A program made the position numbers and the translations under genes. Below the pieces are notes generated by a model. It was not told where the DNA came from, did not search any database, and worked only from the letters and a program-made list of their open reading frames with translations. From Phytophthora sp. 'mugwort' (taxonomy: Eukaryota; Oomycota; Peronosporomycetes; Peronosporales; Peronosporaceae): a stretch of DNA of 64,000 nt. The stretch is taken from the NCBI GenBank assembly GCA_033558025.1, contig JAUCEF010000017.1:3472001-3536000 (forward strand). The letters are read 5' to 3'. Positions 1 to 10,814 of this stretch are shown here, piece after piece (position 1 is the stretch's first letter; each line of letters opens with the position of its first letter).

Positions 1-1
1 G

Positions 2-3000
2 GGTCCAGCTATTCATCTACTTTCGCAACTACGCTCTCGGTGATAGCGGCGCTGTTATCCCTAAAGTCATACTAAATAACAAGCATGTTATCAACTTTCC
101 GGAGACCAACAGTAAATGCGTTTTCCATTGCATTGCTTTTCATTTCTATTGCGGTAAAGATCCTCGCAAGATTCAATCGCTTGTAAAGGGCACCTTCAAG
201 CGGTATTGTTCGTACAAGGGTATCAGCTACACGCTAAGTATTTTTCGCAACTTCAAGTCAATTGACATTTTGCAATTCGATGAGCTCGAGGAATGTTTCC
301 AGCTCAGTATCAACGTATTTACGAAGGATGTGGAAACCGGAAATGTTGAGAGCAGTCGTTCCTCAGAGAAGAGCTATATGACCGAATCAACATCCTATCG
401 TGTGAAAATCATGCTCTCTACATCAAGAACATGGAAATGTTTCAGAACAAGTATCAGTGTCAGAAATGTGATATGATCTTCAAAACGAGTGAAAAGTTAC
501 GAAACCACTTTAAGAGCAGATGCGATGAAGTCAATATTGAGTCGTTCCCAAAGCTGCCAAGCATCTACATTCCTCCTAAGAATATGATTACGAAGTTGCT
601 CCAACGATGCTCGCTAAATCATGTGGATCACTACCTCGATCATTTTATAGTCTATGATTTCGAATCCATCCTCAAGTCAACAGAGATTAGCCACGGAGAA
701 AGTACTGTCTATGGAAATGAGCACATTCCCGTTAGCGTTTCGATATCAGATATCTTAACTAATCGTGTTGAATGTTTCATTAATAACGATCCGCGTGTAT
801 TGCTAAAGGATATGTTCGACTATCTAAGATCATTCAGCGATACAATGTGCCGAAGTATGAGATCTTACTGAAAGCATTTTAATGCGTGAGGAGGAGAAGG
901 GTACACACTCATCTATTGATGATGAAATCAAGGAAGGAGAGTACTAATCATTCTACGATGCGCACGCTAATATCAAGAACTTTGATATCAGAGATAATAG
1001 ATCATACAATAAAACCAAACGCATCCTTGATCAAGTACCTGTTCTTGAATTCAACTCTGGAAGCTATGACATCAATCTTATTAAGAAAAAACTCTTCTCA
1101 GTAAGCGAGACCGACAACATCAAATCCGTTATCAGAAATCCCAGTTATATATGCATCGCAACTGACGACTTCATATGCTTAATATTATGAATTATGTCCC
1201 GCAAGGTACATCTCTGGAAAGTTATCTCACTCCTTACCTCGGTGGGTGCAAGTGCGATGACAAGATTAAATGCACTTGTGGTCCTGTTAAGAGGATATTC
1301 CCTTATGAGTACATAACTTCATTAGATTTACTCAACGAGGCTAAAATCCCACCTAAGAAGGCTGTCAATAACGATCTTCGCGGGACAACCGCTACTAATG
1401 AAGACTATGAACGCGTCAAGTTCGTATGGGAGTACTATGAGATGAAGAGTATCAAGGATCTGCTGATCTTGTATAACAACCTGGATGTTGTGTCATTCAT
1501 CAAAACTATTCAATCTCAGCGAGAATTATTCAAAAGCTATGATCTCGATATGTTGACTGATGGAGTTTCTCTACCTGGTCTTTCGGAAAAGATTATGTAT
1601 CAGACATGCCACAAAAACCTCAGGAAGCAACCGAGAATAGCTGCTCCAGGGTTTGGATTTCCTGAGAAACGAATGAAGGGGTACAAGGCTCAAGACGCTG
1701 AAGCCAACCTCAATATGATATGACGATTAGTCATCTGAATACATTATTAGATAGGCAAAAGTATCTTCGCGCTTTATGCTATTGTCCTCTAACCTGCTGA
1801 AACCGCGTCAGCTGTTAGAATTAATAACTCCAAAGGTCATATCAATGGCAACATTATGATTAGCTGCATCGAGTGCAATGTGGCTCATAAAGATATGTCC
1901 ATCGGTGGATTTCGGAAAAAGAAACTTTATGATTTCAACTCCTATCAGTTAGTATATTCAATTGATTTAGCGGAGAAAGAGATCTACCGTAGAATGAAGG
2001 ACAATATTGCCGGCGGGCCGTCGATTATCTTAACCGCTACGCCAAACGCAATGAAACTCTTATTCATGGCGACAAGCTTGTGAAAAAAGTCATTGGGTAT
2101 GATGCTAATGCTCTCTATCTTTGGGCTCTGGGCAATGATGCCTTGCGGTCGTTTGACTACAATTGAATCATGTAATGGTATCATTGATGACATAGTCAAT
2201 GACAAGAGTTTTCTCGAATGCGACATTCGAAATCCAGACCATTTCAAAGAGTACTTTAGCGAAATGACTCCTATTTTCAAAAACATTTTGAAATTGATTG
2301 CACTGACGAGAAGATCATTGGCTCACATATGTATGAGTACAACCAGACACGCGGTAAAATGCTGCGAAGCCCGCTCGCAAGCTTATCGGTGGCTACTTGG
2401 TGAAACAATTCTTATCTATGCTCCACTCCTTAAGTGGTACCTCTCACATGGCATGAAAAATCAGTAAGACCTACATCTTCATCAAGGCGAGTGCTCACAA
2501 AGCATTTAAGCCATTTATGGAAGAGGTATCTTAAGCATGACGCGACGGTTAACCCGATGAGAACAAGAAAAGGGTTGGAATGGTGATGAAGCTCGTTGGC
2601 AACTCTGCGTTTGGTCGTTCCGGCATGGATATGAGCAAGCATAAGATGGTTAAATATGAGTCTGAAGAGACAGCTAGTGAGAAAAAGATCGAACATCTCA
2701 TGTTTCATTCGTTGGATTGAGCTAAATGGTTCATGTGAGATTACCATGAAGAAGCTCCTCATCAAGAGTAAGAATCCGATTCATCTATCGATTGCCATCT
2801 ATCAGCTTGCTAAGCTCCGAATACTCCAATTCTACTACGATTGCATCGATTTCTACTTCGATCGCAGCGATTTTCAGTATCAGGAGATGGACACTGACTC
2901 AGCGTATATCGCTTTCAGCTGTGATATTCCTTTCCGCGAGTGTATCAAGCCTGAGCTTCGAGACCACTTCAAGCAACACAAGTATGAAAATGGTTTCCGC

Positions 3001-3400
3001 GAGACTATACAAGGAAGTGTCCATCTATGATACATTTACTCCTGGCCTACTCAAGGAAGAGTGGCGAGGTGATGCGATAGTAGAGCTATCCAACAAGAAT
3101 TGCATTTGCTATATCCCAGATGAAGAACAGAAGATCAAGAAAGATGAAAGACTTGTTAATGGGAAAGTCGAATATTCAAGCTGTCCGGAAAGGGTATTCA
3201 AAAGAACAAGAACAATGATTTACTATCGCCTGATAACTTCGAGTCCGTTGTTTGCGATCGTATAAGGCTCAGAGGAACTAATAAGGGTTTCGGCATAAGT
3301 TAAGAGACTAAATCAATCATTACATACAGTCAAACAAAGACTGCCCTTAACTATTGGTACGACAAGCGTAAGGTTTTAGATCATGGTATTTTTCACAATT
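2..3400 (+). pseudogene. polB: Protein-primed DNA polymerase B (Maverick pPolB), broken
   Basis: This polymerase would replicate the element from a terminal protein. Segments in order: an N-terminal part up to 430; a C-x2-C...H zinc-finger-like piece and exonuclease motif I (HFIVYDFESIL) at 431-871; exonuclease motif III (YNNLDVVSF) at 1175-1723; an HNH-like insert near 1820-1920; palm motif A (GYDANALYLWALGN) near 2097-2150; motif B (KLVGNSAFGR) near 2588; motif C (EMDTDSAYIAFS) near 2885-2920; and the C-terminal end (YWYDKRKVLDHGI) near 3360-3400. All core motifs are recognisable but are spread over several frames with many stops. The 5' end lies outside the window. The identification is firm; the gene is clearly non-functional. 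Confidence 0.85.
1820..1925 (+). other. HNH (endonuclease VII-like) insert inside polB
   Basis: Between the exonuclease and palm parts of the polymerase the frame reads NNSKGHINGN followed by ISCIECNVAHKDMS. The H-x-N-x2-N arrangement and the following C-x2-C pair resemble the zinc-bound HNH fold of recombination endonuclease VII, a known lodger in Maverick polymerases. It is intact over about 35 codons but sits within a broken gene. This is motif recognition only. Confidence 0.5.
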
Positions 3401-3429
3401 CCGCTCGATATTTAGGGGGAACCCTTTGC

Positions 3430-4620
3430 ATATTTGTTTTGTTTCTAATATAGACCATGAACAAGCTACTATTTAGGCTTTATCATGATCCTATAACAGG
3501 GTATATCGGCAGCAATGCTCTGTATCAGAAGGCTAAAAATATTGAAAATATATTCGTCTAAAGGATGTTAAGGAGTGGTATGCCAAGCAGACTGATATCC
3601 AACGCTGCAGCGGCAAAGCAACTCGATTTGATGGTTTTAAGATGGCTTCAAGCAATCCCAATAGTTGGCAGGCCGATTTAGCATTATAGAAATGAAAGGC
3701 GATTCTAACGGCTATCCATATCAACTCCAAAATTGTGTTCGCTAAGATATTAGCGGACAAGCGTTGAAGTAGTGTTTATAAGGGTATTAAATCTCTTGAA
3801 TCACTTAACGTTGACATTTTAACTACCGACAATGGCTCTGAGTTCATGAATAGGCATGCCCAAGCCTATTTCAAAAGCAAATCTATCACTCATTACAACA
3901 ACGAACTGGGTGATCAAGGAACGATGGGCAGAGTTGAACGATTTAACCGTACGCTTAAGTCGAGATTGATGAAGATAAAGCAACCATTAACGCCCAAGCT
4001 ACTAAACGATGCCAAGTTGCTTCATTCGGTGTCACTTTGATAGAAGTGTATACTAAGCACACTAGTATACACTTCTATCAAAGTAAGCACACTTCTATCA
4101 AAGTGACACCGAATGAAGCAACTGGACCTATTGAATCTGAATTAGATTATAACAACTACGTTATGGATAAGCTTGAGAATCGACTTAAAATTGAGTTTTT
4201 TTGCGTTACATCGTTTGAAGAAGACGCAATTTGAAAAGGAATCGGCGAAATGGAGCAAGGCTCTTTATGAAATAGTTGGCATCGATGGCTATCGAATTTA
4301 AATTAGATCTAACCATGGACATACACTGTACAAGGCACCAAATGATATCAAATTGGTTAATGACGCGATAACGAATGTAAAGATTACGAATAAACAAATA
4401 TTCGAGGTTCAGAATGTTATGGACCCTAAGAAACAGCAATCAGGTAAATACAAATATCTCGTCAAATGGAGGGTATGACGATCTATCCTGGGAACCACAA
4501 GATAATCTCCATCAAAAACAAGCGATCTACCCTTGAGACGGAGTACTGGAATTCAAAGAGTTCGCATAGCGGCTCCGGTGCTGGTTTCGCCCGCCACTAC
4601 AAATAAAACATCCAATTTTT
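3430..4620 (+). pseudogene. Maverick retroviral-type integrase with chromodomain, broken
   Basis: A DDE integrase that would insert the element. The catalytic core shows LTTDNGSEF near 3820-3846 (second Asp) and GTMGRVERFNRTLK near 3923-3965 (Glu). The frame then runs into a snap-back inverted insertion (4016-4122) and resumes with TPNEATGPIE. A C-terminal chromodomain remnant, KYKYLVKW followed one frame over by GYDDLSWEPQDN, lies near 4445-4510; a single-base shift separates its halves. The start and the first catalytic Asp are decayed (stops near 3560-3780). Gene order after polB matches Mavericks. Confidence 0.8.
4016..4122. repeat. Inverted insertion with 34-bp perfect arms inside the integrase gene
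   Basis: Bases 4016-4049 are an exact reverse complement of 4089-4122. A third partial copy (near 4063-4083) also pairs with the left arm. The right arm lies in the integrase reading frame, so the left arm is the intruder: an inverted copy of the neighbouring coding sequence. It creates a stop (TGA after HSVSL) and breaks the gene. Confidence 0.85.
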
Positions 4621-4629
4621 ATATCTGAC

Positions 4630-4944
4630 TTGATATATAGAAAAACCAACCCCAAAAATGTGTCCGAATTGTTTAGAAAGGAACGTGAGCTTGCTAAGCT
4701 TCGTCGAAAGCTATGGATCATTCAGGAAGTGAGCCGCATTAAAAACGAGTTGTTGAATCTTGATGCAACAGCAAACTTTCGTAAGACAGTTGTCAATCGT
4801 AAATACCAGCGAGAATTGGAAATCATCTTTGGCGTCCCATTTCATTGCATCAAGGATCGCTATTTCAATCTACTAAATGAGCGAAATCGTATATGCCATT
4901 CGTTCGCATCGTTTCACCACGATTTAGTTATGCCGAGCTACTAG
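4630..4944 (+). CDS. Unrecognised Maverick reading frame, 104 codons
   Basis: An open frame just after the integrase, rich in Arg, Lys, Glu and Leu with a helical centre (ERELAKLRRKLWII). I do not recognise its family. It lies where Mavericks carry capsid or accessory genes, and its AT-rich codon use matches the flanking element. It may be only the surviving piece of a longer gene. Confidence 0.35.
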   Translation: MIYRKTNPKNVSELFRKERELAKLRRKLWIIQEVSRIKNELLNLDATANFRKTVVNRKYQRELEIIFGVPFHCIKDRYFNLLNERNRICHSFASFHHDLVMPSY

Positions 4945-4989
4945 TGAGGGTATTTATCCACTCATTTGTTTTATGATTAGAATGATATA

Positions 4990-5916
4990 TAGACTCCCAA
5001 TGTTCCCCAATTTTACATCGCTCGCTCAGAGAGAGCAGAAGCGACAGGAGCTTTCTGAGAAAGCTCAGCGTCATGCGTCGTGTTCGGCAAGCAGAGTCAA
5101 GCAGGAGAATGTATGAAGCTGCGTCATGGGCTACTGATATCTCGAATGGCATAACTACTGTAGCGAAGAAATCAACTGAATCAACTCAGACAGACTCGAC
5201 AACCGAGTCGTCTGAGTCCTTAAAAAAACGGTGAGTGATGAATCCTCCAAGACAAACACTAAGGTATCAACTGTTGGAACAAACACTGAACCTTACCCTG
5301 TATCAATTGATGTTGAAACTAATACAAACAGAGTGCGTACGACTAATAAAAAAGTTCAGATTCGTCCTAAAACTATAGATATTGGAACGCAGATTGAAGT
5401 ATCGGAAGACTTGGCGGAAAGGGTTTATTCAACGAAGGAGATGATGATCAAGAGCAATCTAAGGCAGCAGTTGCTCAAATATTTGTTAATCCGATTCTTG
5501 AAGACTTACGTATTCACCCTCTTGCTTTCAATGGTCGTCAGCTAGAGAAATATTAGATTGGAAAAGACGCGAAGACATATAGCATTAAGCTAAGTAGAGT
5601 ATCCTTAGCACTTAATATCGATTGGTCTGAGACGTACGATCATATCAGGGAAGTTTTGACTAAATATGTTCGCTTTCTCGTATACCTAACTGGAATGGAA
5701 GTACGCCGTGAAATGGGGAAAGAAGATAAGTCGCCCCCTATCCAATATGGCATCTTATTGGATCGAAGCGAAAACGATTCAATATTTCGGGAGCGGATGA
5801 CGCAGATCGCACGAAGCAAGGACTTGATGATCGCTTTTTATTCGTTAAGTCAACTCCCGCAAGGTCTGACCAGACTGACAGCAAGATTAAACTATTCTGG
5901 ACCATTAGCAGAATAA
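4990..5916 (+). pseudogene. Unrecognised Maverick structural or accessory gene, broken
   Basis: Overlapping frame fragments read as one decayed gene: FPNFTSLAQREQKRQELSEK near 5000-5060; a Thr/Val-rich repeat-like stretch (VGTNTEPYPVSIDVETNTN) at 5231-5400; an acidic patch; then ALNIDWSETYDHIREVLTK near 5610 and an 86-codon open stretch at 5656-5916 with Arg-rich helices. Stops and frameshifts separate the parts. I cannot assign a function; the position suggests a virion or packaging role in the ancestor, but that is inference. Confidence 0.35.
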
Positions 5917-6345
5917 GGAAGTGCTTGAAGCTAAGGGGTTAAGAAAGAAAATATTCCAATTCTCGTTGGGGCAAATAAAACACTTTCTGCTGATGCAGAT
6001 GAATATATATGGATTGATGGTAATTCTATTAATGTACTTGGTAATATAGTAATCGCACGAAGCCTGCTATGACTAAGAGAGTCAATTGGGCAATCACATT
6101 CCAATCGTCTGTAAATATGGCCAACACCAGAGGACTCGACCTGATATTACCGGTAAACAGGATGAGAAAAAGGTAGCGAAGGATTTCACACCAGGTGAGT
6201 GGAAGCCCGACATGGAGTAATGAGCGGCGCCGATGAAGATATGGAACCAAAGCTGACTAACGCCGACAACAACGCCAAACGAATCCTAACAGATTATTAC
6301 ATTTCAATAAAAAAATATAAATAAGTTAATATAAAATTAAATATA

Positions 6346-6419
6346 TATGCTTAGAAAGATTTGAACTTTCATTTTATAGATCCGCAATCTAACGCTTTAG
6401 TCAGTTGGCGAGCGAACGT
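6346..6419 (-). tRNA. Degenerate tRNA-Arg(GCG)-like sequence within the Maverick
   Basis: Read on the minus strand, 6354-6370 forms a perfect 5-bp T-arm with loop TTCAAAT. It is preceded by an anticodon-arm-like stretch whose 7-base loop TTGCGGA would give anticodon GCG, and by a 4-bp D-stem-like CGCT/AGCG. The 5' acceptor strand does not pair with the 3' strand (TAAGCAT), and the D-loop lacks a normal GG pair. At best this is a decayed tRNA or tRNA-like element. Confidence 0.3.
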
Positions 6420-6575
6420 GTTGCTATCGCATTTCGCCTGAAGCCGATTGTTGATACTAAAATTGGGTTAAAACCTCATTCGGATTATTATTTCTGTGAG
6501 CCAGCAGCCACTCGTCCATTACATATCAGAAATAGAAAAAAATAAGCAAGTAACTGTAATGCTTAGTCGGATCTC

Positions 6576-6944
6576 ATGAAGACCATCCAGTGGATGGATA
6601 CTTTCACATCGTTATTAAATTACTTTGAAAAATTAGATGGTTCCGGCGTTGAATACCAATTTCAATCAAACGATGAAGAAGCAGTCAAACTGGTGAAGGA
6701 GAAGAAACTTGATAAAGAAAGGCGAGCACACCTTGATGAAAATCTTAAGATTCTAAATAAAGCTATCTTAGGTAACGCTAAAGACATCAAACGGCAAAGT
6801 ACTGAGGAACATGTTGAGGGACCAGATGAATTGCAGAAGCTTCAAGGCGAGGCCGAGGCAGCTTTCCAACCATGTGGCGAGGCTCAGAAACGATATGAAG
6901 CCGCTAAGGACGCTGTGAGAGGGTTCAAACTCAAAATCATGTAA
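6576..6944 (+). CDS. Unrecognised Maverick frame with coiled-coil character
   Basis: An intact 122-codon frame from ATG at 6576. It is strongly charged (many Lys/Glu) with heptad-like spacing, for example EELQKLQGEAEAAF-type helices, so a coiled coil is likely. No known domain seen. It precedes, by about 30 bases, a second frame-shifted gene (6973-7564); the two may originally have been one gene or a pair. Confidence 0.4.
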   Translation: MKTIQWMDTFTSLLNYFEKLDGSGVEYQFQSNDEEAVKLVKEKKLDKERRAHLDENLKILNKAILGNAKDIKRQSTEEHVEGPDELQKLQGEAEAAFQPCGEAQKRYEAAKDAVRGFKLKIM

Positions 6945-6972
6945 ATCAGTTCTAAAGACCGCTCAATCAGCG

Positions 6973-7564
6973 ATGAGAGCTACGAAGTCAATATATAATT
7001 CTAAAGCTAAGCGATATTCTGACGCTCTCCCTAAATTAGAGGGACGTGGCCTAAGAAACGCGGGTGTAACTTCACTGGATGGAGTAGTTCGACGGGGTCG
7101 TACTTACAATCTAAATGGGATCCAGGGCTTAGCAACTCCAAGCGCGTACATATATCGTCAGCTTGGTAGCAAGTACATACGTTTAGACACTCGTGATTGT
7201 TCAACCAAATCGAAGGAAGTGCGGACCTAAATGCAATATCAGCGATAGTCTCCAAGCTATGATCAGGACCCTTGTGTATAAGCAGCACATTGACCAAGCT
7301 GCTTACGATAAGCTTAGTATCGTCAGCAAAAAAGTGTTTAAGGAGATTCTTGCCATCACAGATCTCCTGTATAATTTCCACGACAAGCTCACGGACCCAC
7401 TTCAGACCCTTCGAGCTGATTATGATAAGCTAAAGGGCGAGCTTGACTTAGGAAACGATAATCCAAGCATCATCAAACAGCTGAAATCGCTCACTGTGGA
7501 TATGTACAGTCATCGATTGATTGATGATAAAGGGTTTAAGGAAATTATAACTCGCCTACTATAA
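6973..7564 (+). pseudogene. Unrecognised Maverick gene, frameshifted
   Basis: Two frames overlap: 6973-7230 (containing LNGIQGLATPSAYIYRQLG) and 7193-7564 (containing RTLVYKQHIDQAAYDKLS and ending KGFKEIITRLL). The second continues the first after a one-base shift near 7200, where DTRDCSTKS gives way to IVQPNRRKCGPK. The joined product would be about 195 residues with a helical C-terminal half. I do not know its family. Confidence 0.45.
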
Positions 7565-7870
7565 ATCAAGCATGTTTTTCTTTTATCCCCGCATCATTTC
7601 GAGCTCAGCCGGTAGCTATGGCGAGAGCTCTGATCTCAACGTTGCTGAGCTAAAAGCTATCATGAAGAATCTAATCATCCATGATCGACCTCAGAAGACA
7701 CAGGCAGCTGTTTGGGCAACAGATTTTAGATAAAACTAACAAGAAGGTGGACGTATCGACTCAGACTGAGGGAGGACGCATGTAGGCTTACCAACCAAAG
7801 AAAAAAACAAAACCTGTGAAGACGTTTAAGTTGTAAGCCTGCGGGTCAACGACCCTACGCCCGCGTGTCG
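7565..7870. other. Spacer with short Maverick coding remnants
   Basis: Contains one short plus-strand frame remnant (SSAGSYGESSDLNVAELKAI near 7600-7660) and a Lys-rich tail (KKKTKPVKTFKL) ending at 7835. No complete gene. It lies between the two converging gene blocks of the element. Confidence 0.4.
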
Positions 7871-8110
7871 CTATTTAAACAAGACCATTTCGCCCGAGTT
7901 TATTTCGATACCCTGATAGATGTTATTTGTTTTGTCGCTTATACTGATCTCAAGTATTGCAGACTCCCCATCAGGACTCTGTGTGGGGAGAAAAACGCTA
8001 TCCCCAAGAACAATGATTTTGCCAGCGTGTAGCATCGTCGACCCCACAATTTGCTTTGGATCATCCGAGGTTACATTCGTTTTAAGCTCCTTACTCGACC
8101 TACAGCCCAT
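7871..8110 (-). CDS. Small gene downstream of the S74 gene, 79 codons
   Basis: An open frame beginning MGCRSSKELKTN and ending in a Phe-Lys tail. It starts about 12 bases after the end of the S74-domain frame on the same strand, so the two were probably co-oriented neighbours. The MGC start resembles an acylation signal, but this is only a resemblance. The rest looks like a small all-beta fold (alternating Val/Ile/Leu with Gly and Asp). Not recognised. Confidence 0.4.
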   Translation of the reverse strand: MGCRSSKELKTNVTSDDPKQIVGSTMLHAGKIIVLGDSVFLPTQSPDGESAILEISISDKTNNIYQGIEINSGEMVLFK

Positions 8111-8119
8111 GATTATATA

Positions 8120-9010
8120 TTAACTAGACGATTTTATAATTTTTTCAATCTCACGGAGGGAGGTGTTGAATCTTCTTCATGTTATGTACTGCAATCCTGC
8201 TGTAGTCAACGTTCAACTGTTGCTTTGCTGGTTCGAGCGACGGATCTTCTCCCTCCTCGATATCGTCTCGATAGTCAAATCTGTAAATTTAGGCGAAACA
8301 AGATCTTGAGCTAACAACCCTACCTCCTACCCTGGTCGATTTTCAGACTCAATCCAATCATACAGAACTACTTTAACGTTGTCGTAGAGATGCCTGATGC
8401 GATCGAGAGAAGCACTTTGAATATTTCGCTTGAGTCGTCGATCAGAGGTCATTGCCATCGCTGGGCACGAAATGTAACCCGAGAAGACAGCAGAGACGCT
8501 GTAGACGATTGGACCGAGAGCGCTTTCTGTAACTCCGTTGTCAGTTGTGAGGCGATATACAGTACTACCGCCCATACCAAAAGTGAACGAATTTGAAGGT
8601 GCAATGTGCAAAAAACTCGAAGGGCTCATAGTACCAATTCCGAGGCGCCAAATAGAAGTTAGTATCATCCTTGGTGCTCCATTGCTATACCAGTACATGT
8701 TATCTGCTGCGCTGCTATGAGCTGTTCCGTCAATGGATATTTCCTAACTTGAAAAACTAGTACCATCGAGTAGGACGCTTGGCCTACCAGTGGATGGTGA
8801 TATATTGTTATATAGGTGGAGCATAGTAGATCCACCGGCGATGTAGGCTCCATTATATGTACTTGAACCATTTATGGTCAGCTGGTATGAAACCGATGGA
8901 GTTGTAGCATTTAGGCATGCTCTCCCATCATTAAGAAGTAACAGATTGTTTGATGATGCGAAAGCGCTCCTCGTCGAAGATCCTGATACGATATTGAGAG
9001 CTGGAAAGAA
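8120..9010 (-). pseudogene. S74 intramolecular-chaperone (tail-fibre/endosialidase type) domain protein, broken
   Basis: Reading on the minus strand, the upstream part has beta-rich repeats (NGSSTYNGAYIAGGSTMLHL near 8870-8810), then LGIGTMSPSSFLHIAPS near 8640-8590, then TSDRRLKRNIQSAS near 8445-8405 and VVLYDWIESENRPG ending at 8330, continuing as GLLAQDLVSPKFTD and LNVDYSRIAVHNMK. The S-D-x-R-x-K-x-N-I block followed by the GLLAQ and N-Y-x-x block is the signature of peptidase S74, which trimerises phage fibres and then cleaves itself off after a conserved Ser. An in-frame TAG lies near 8744 and another stop near 8327; the 5' end is lost near 9010. Fibre or adhesin function is inferred from the family. 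Confidence 0.75.
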
Positions 9011-9329
9011 TTATGGTATTTCTATATTATAATTAGTATTATCGGTCCTCATACAAACAAGTATAATAATAAAAAAATTAACACAATGGCCGTAATACAA
9101 TGACAACCTAGAGGCAATCCGGTTCAACCAGTTCTGCGTTCACTTTAGCACGGTCCGACCAGTCCCGGTTCACCTCAGCTCGACCAGTCAACCCGATCTA
9201 CGGCCTTTGGTACCGGTCCGGCAGTGTAACTCAATATATATCTGTGGTGAGTGGTCCAACGAGCTCTACGCGGAGCTCTCAGCAGCTACTAGTAGCTACC
9301 GTCCACTTCTCACCTTCCTACTCACGACA
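9011..9329. other. Junction region between Maverick and hAT relics
   Basis: AT-rich to 9100, then GC-rich with repeated CCGGTTCA/GGTCCGACCAG-like words at 9115-9230. No gene seen. It may hold the 5' end of the hAT element, but I could not identify a terminal repeat or target duplication. Confidence 0.4.
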
Positions 9330-10814
9330 ATGGCGGATAATAAGGATCTCGGAACTTATCGTTTCGAGCCCCAAGGCGAGGCGCTTCATTGGGGCAAGCT
9401 CTGCGGTGCGAATCCCAAGCAGCTGCCCGGAACGGGCTACTTCAACCTCGTTTCGCATCTGTCATGCCGCCACGACGACTTCCGCGCGCAGTACGATGCG
9501 CGTCGTCGCGGCGGCGAGCGCCCCCCCTCCAACGCTTCGGGTTCGTTTCCGAGAAAAAAACCACCTTTGCTACCAGTGGATCCGGTGGCTTGTCGAGCGG
9601 GATATGCCGCTAAGCGAAGTCCACGACGAGCGCACGAGAGCAATGTCAAAGTGGCGGCCAACCAACCCGAAGGTGGTCAGGGCAAACATGGTGACGGTGG
9701 TAGAAAAGCTGGGCGTCGTAATCGCCGATGAGATGGGCGTCGTGTTTGGTGTGATGTACGACGACGGCACTATGCATTTTGTCGGAGTCTACGGGATCTA
9801 CATGTTCGAAGGCCGGTTTCGTCGAACTCTCCGCGCAGTGTCTCCACTAGATAAAGGAAGCCAGGATGCCGATGCTCATATCGCCCTTTTCTGGCGGTTT
9901 ATTTAACAAGACCACCGCACGATCCCGTTCTTGGTTGCGGAAAATGCAGCACCAACCATAGTGGCGCCAGCAAGCTTGGCGTCCTGTTGGTCGATTGTGC
10001 ATCCCACCGATTTAACCTGACAGTTAAGAAGTTCTGAACTGGGTACGAAACATTTGTATAAGTGGTTAATACCCTGATGCTACAGCTTGCGCCAGCCAAA
10101 CAACGCGGCTGAACTATTAAAAATCCCACTATCCATTGTGCCCAAGAAACGCAACATGACCCGCTGGTAATCCACGATCGAGATGTTTCAGCGCTACGTG
10201 AAGTTGCGGCCGCAGATCGGCTGGTGGAAGCCGTCGGACATCTCGTGCCGTCCACCAGCGAGCACAAGAAGCTGGTGGGTCTTTTAAAGCATTTGGAGAA
10301 GTTTGAGAGTGTGTGCAAACGTTTGCAGTGCGAGACGACGAGCATGAGCTAGGTACGCCTTCTTTTTGATTCGGTTGTGGCTGACTATCCTGTTATGGGT
10401 GCGCGCCTAAAAAAATAAGATGCCCAAATCATGCACTCGCCTGCCTTTGAGAGCGGGTACGTCAAGATCTGTGGCGGTGAGAAGCTGCCGCCGGCGGGAG
10501 CATCGGCGCTGAAAGGGGTTGAGTTCCCGCAACCCGATGGTCAACTGGACGGGGTTGGACGCAAGCGTAAAGAACGCGAGAGCGACTACGCTGCGCAGAT
10601 TATTCAGCAAGGGAGTGAGGGCTAAGAGACGCCAATGAGAGCAACAGACGTATTCCTCCTTGGTCCCGCCTACGTCGAATGCCTGCGAATCTCACTTTTC
10701 AGAGTGCAAGATGATTCTCACACCGCAACGCAGCAGTCTGCTACCGGCGCACTTCGAAATGCTTGCTTTCTTGCGTGCGAACAAGGCCATGTGGAGCGCC
10801 ACCAGTCTGACTTA
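9330..10814 (+). pseudogene. hAT-family transposase, broken
   Basis: A cut-and-paste transposase. The frame starts at ATG 9330 (MADNKDLGTYRF) with a BED-type zinc-finger remnant (LVSHLSCRHDDFRAQY). It shifts frame in the A-run near 9556 and continues as WIRWLVERDMPLSEVHDERT and ADEMGVVFGVMYDDGTMHFV to about 9870. Later parts include GASKLGVLLVDCASHRFNL near 9965-10020, a helical region to 10625, and the C-terminal dimerisation motif PPTSNACESHFSECK / LPAHFEMLAFLRANKAMWSA ending with a stop at 10814. All hAT landmarks are present in order, in at least four frames. Confidence 0.75.

Larger units (their letters stand above)
1..9010. mobile_element. Decayed Maverick/Polinton element, truncated at both sides
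   Basis: Polymerase B, chromodomain integrase and a block of smaller reading frames lie in one direction, and an S74-domain gene plus a small gene lie in the other. This is the gene content of a Maverick/Polinton, a large self-synthesising DNA transposon known from Phytophthora. No terminal inverted repeats are visible: the polymerase frame is already open at base 1, and the S74 gene stops matching near 9010. Every long frame carries frameshifts or stops, so the element is dead. The base composition (AT-rich, about 40% GC) contrasts with the GC-rich host genes at 24-28 and 44-51 kb, which fits a separate origin. Confidence 0.8.

Noticed and set aside
9244..9906. Single 220-codon plus frame taken as an intact gene
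   Set aside because: Its first half is out of frame with the hAT zinc-finger part; only the second half is transposase, so it is a frame-shifted relic.
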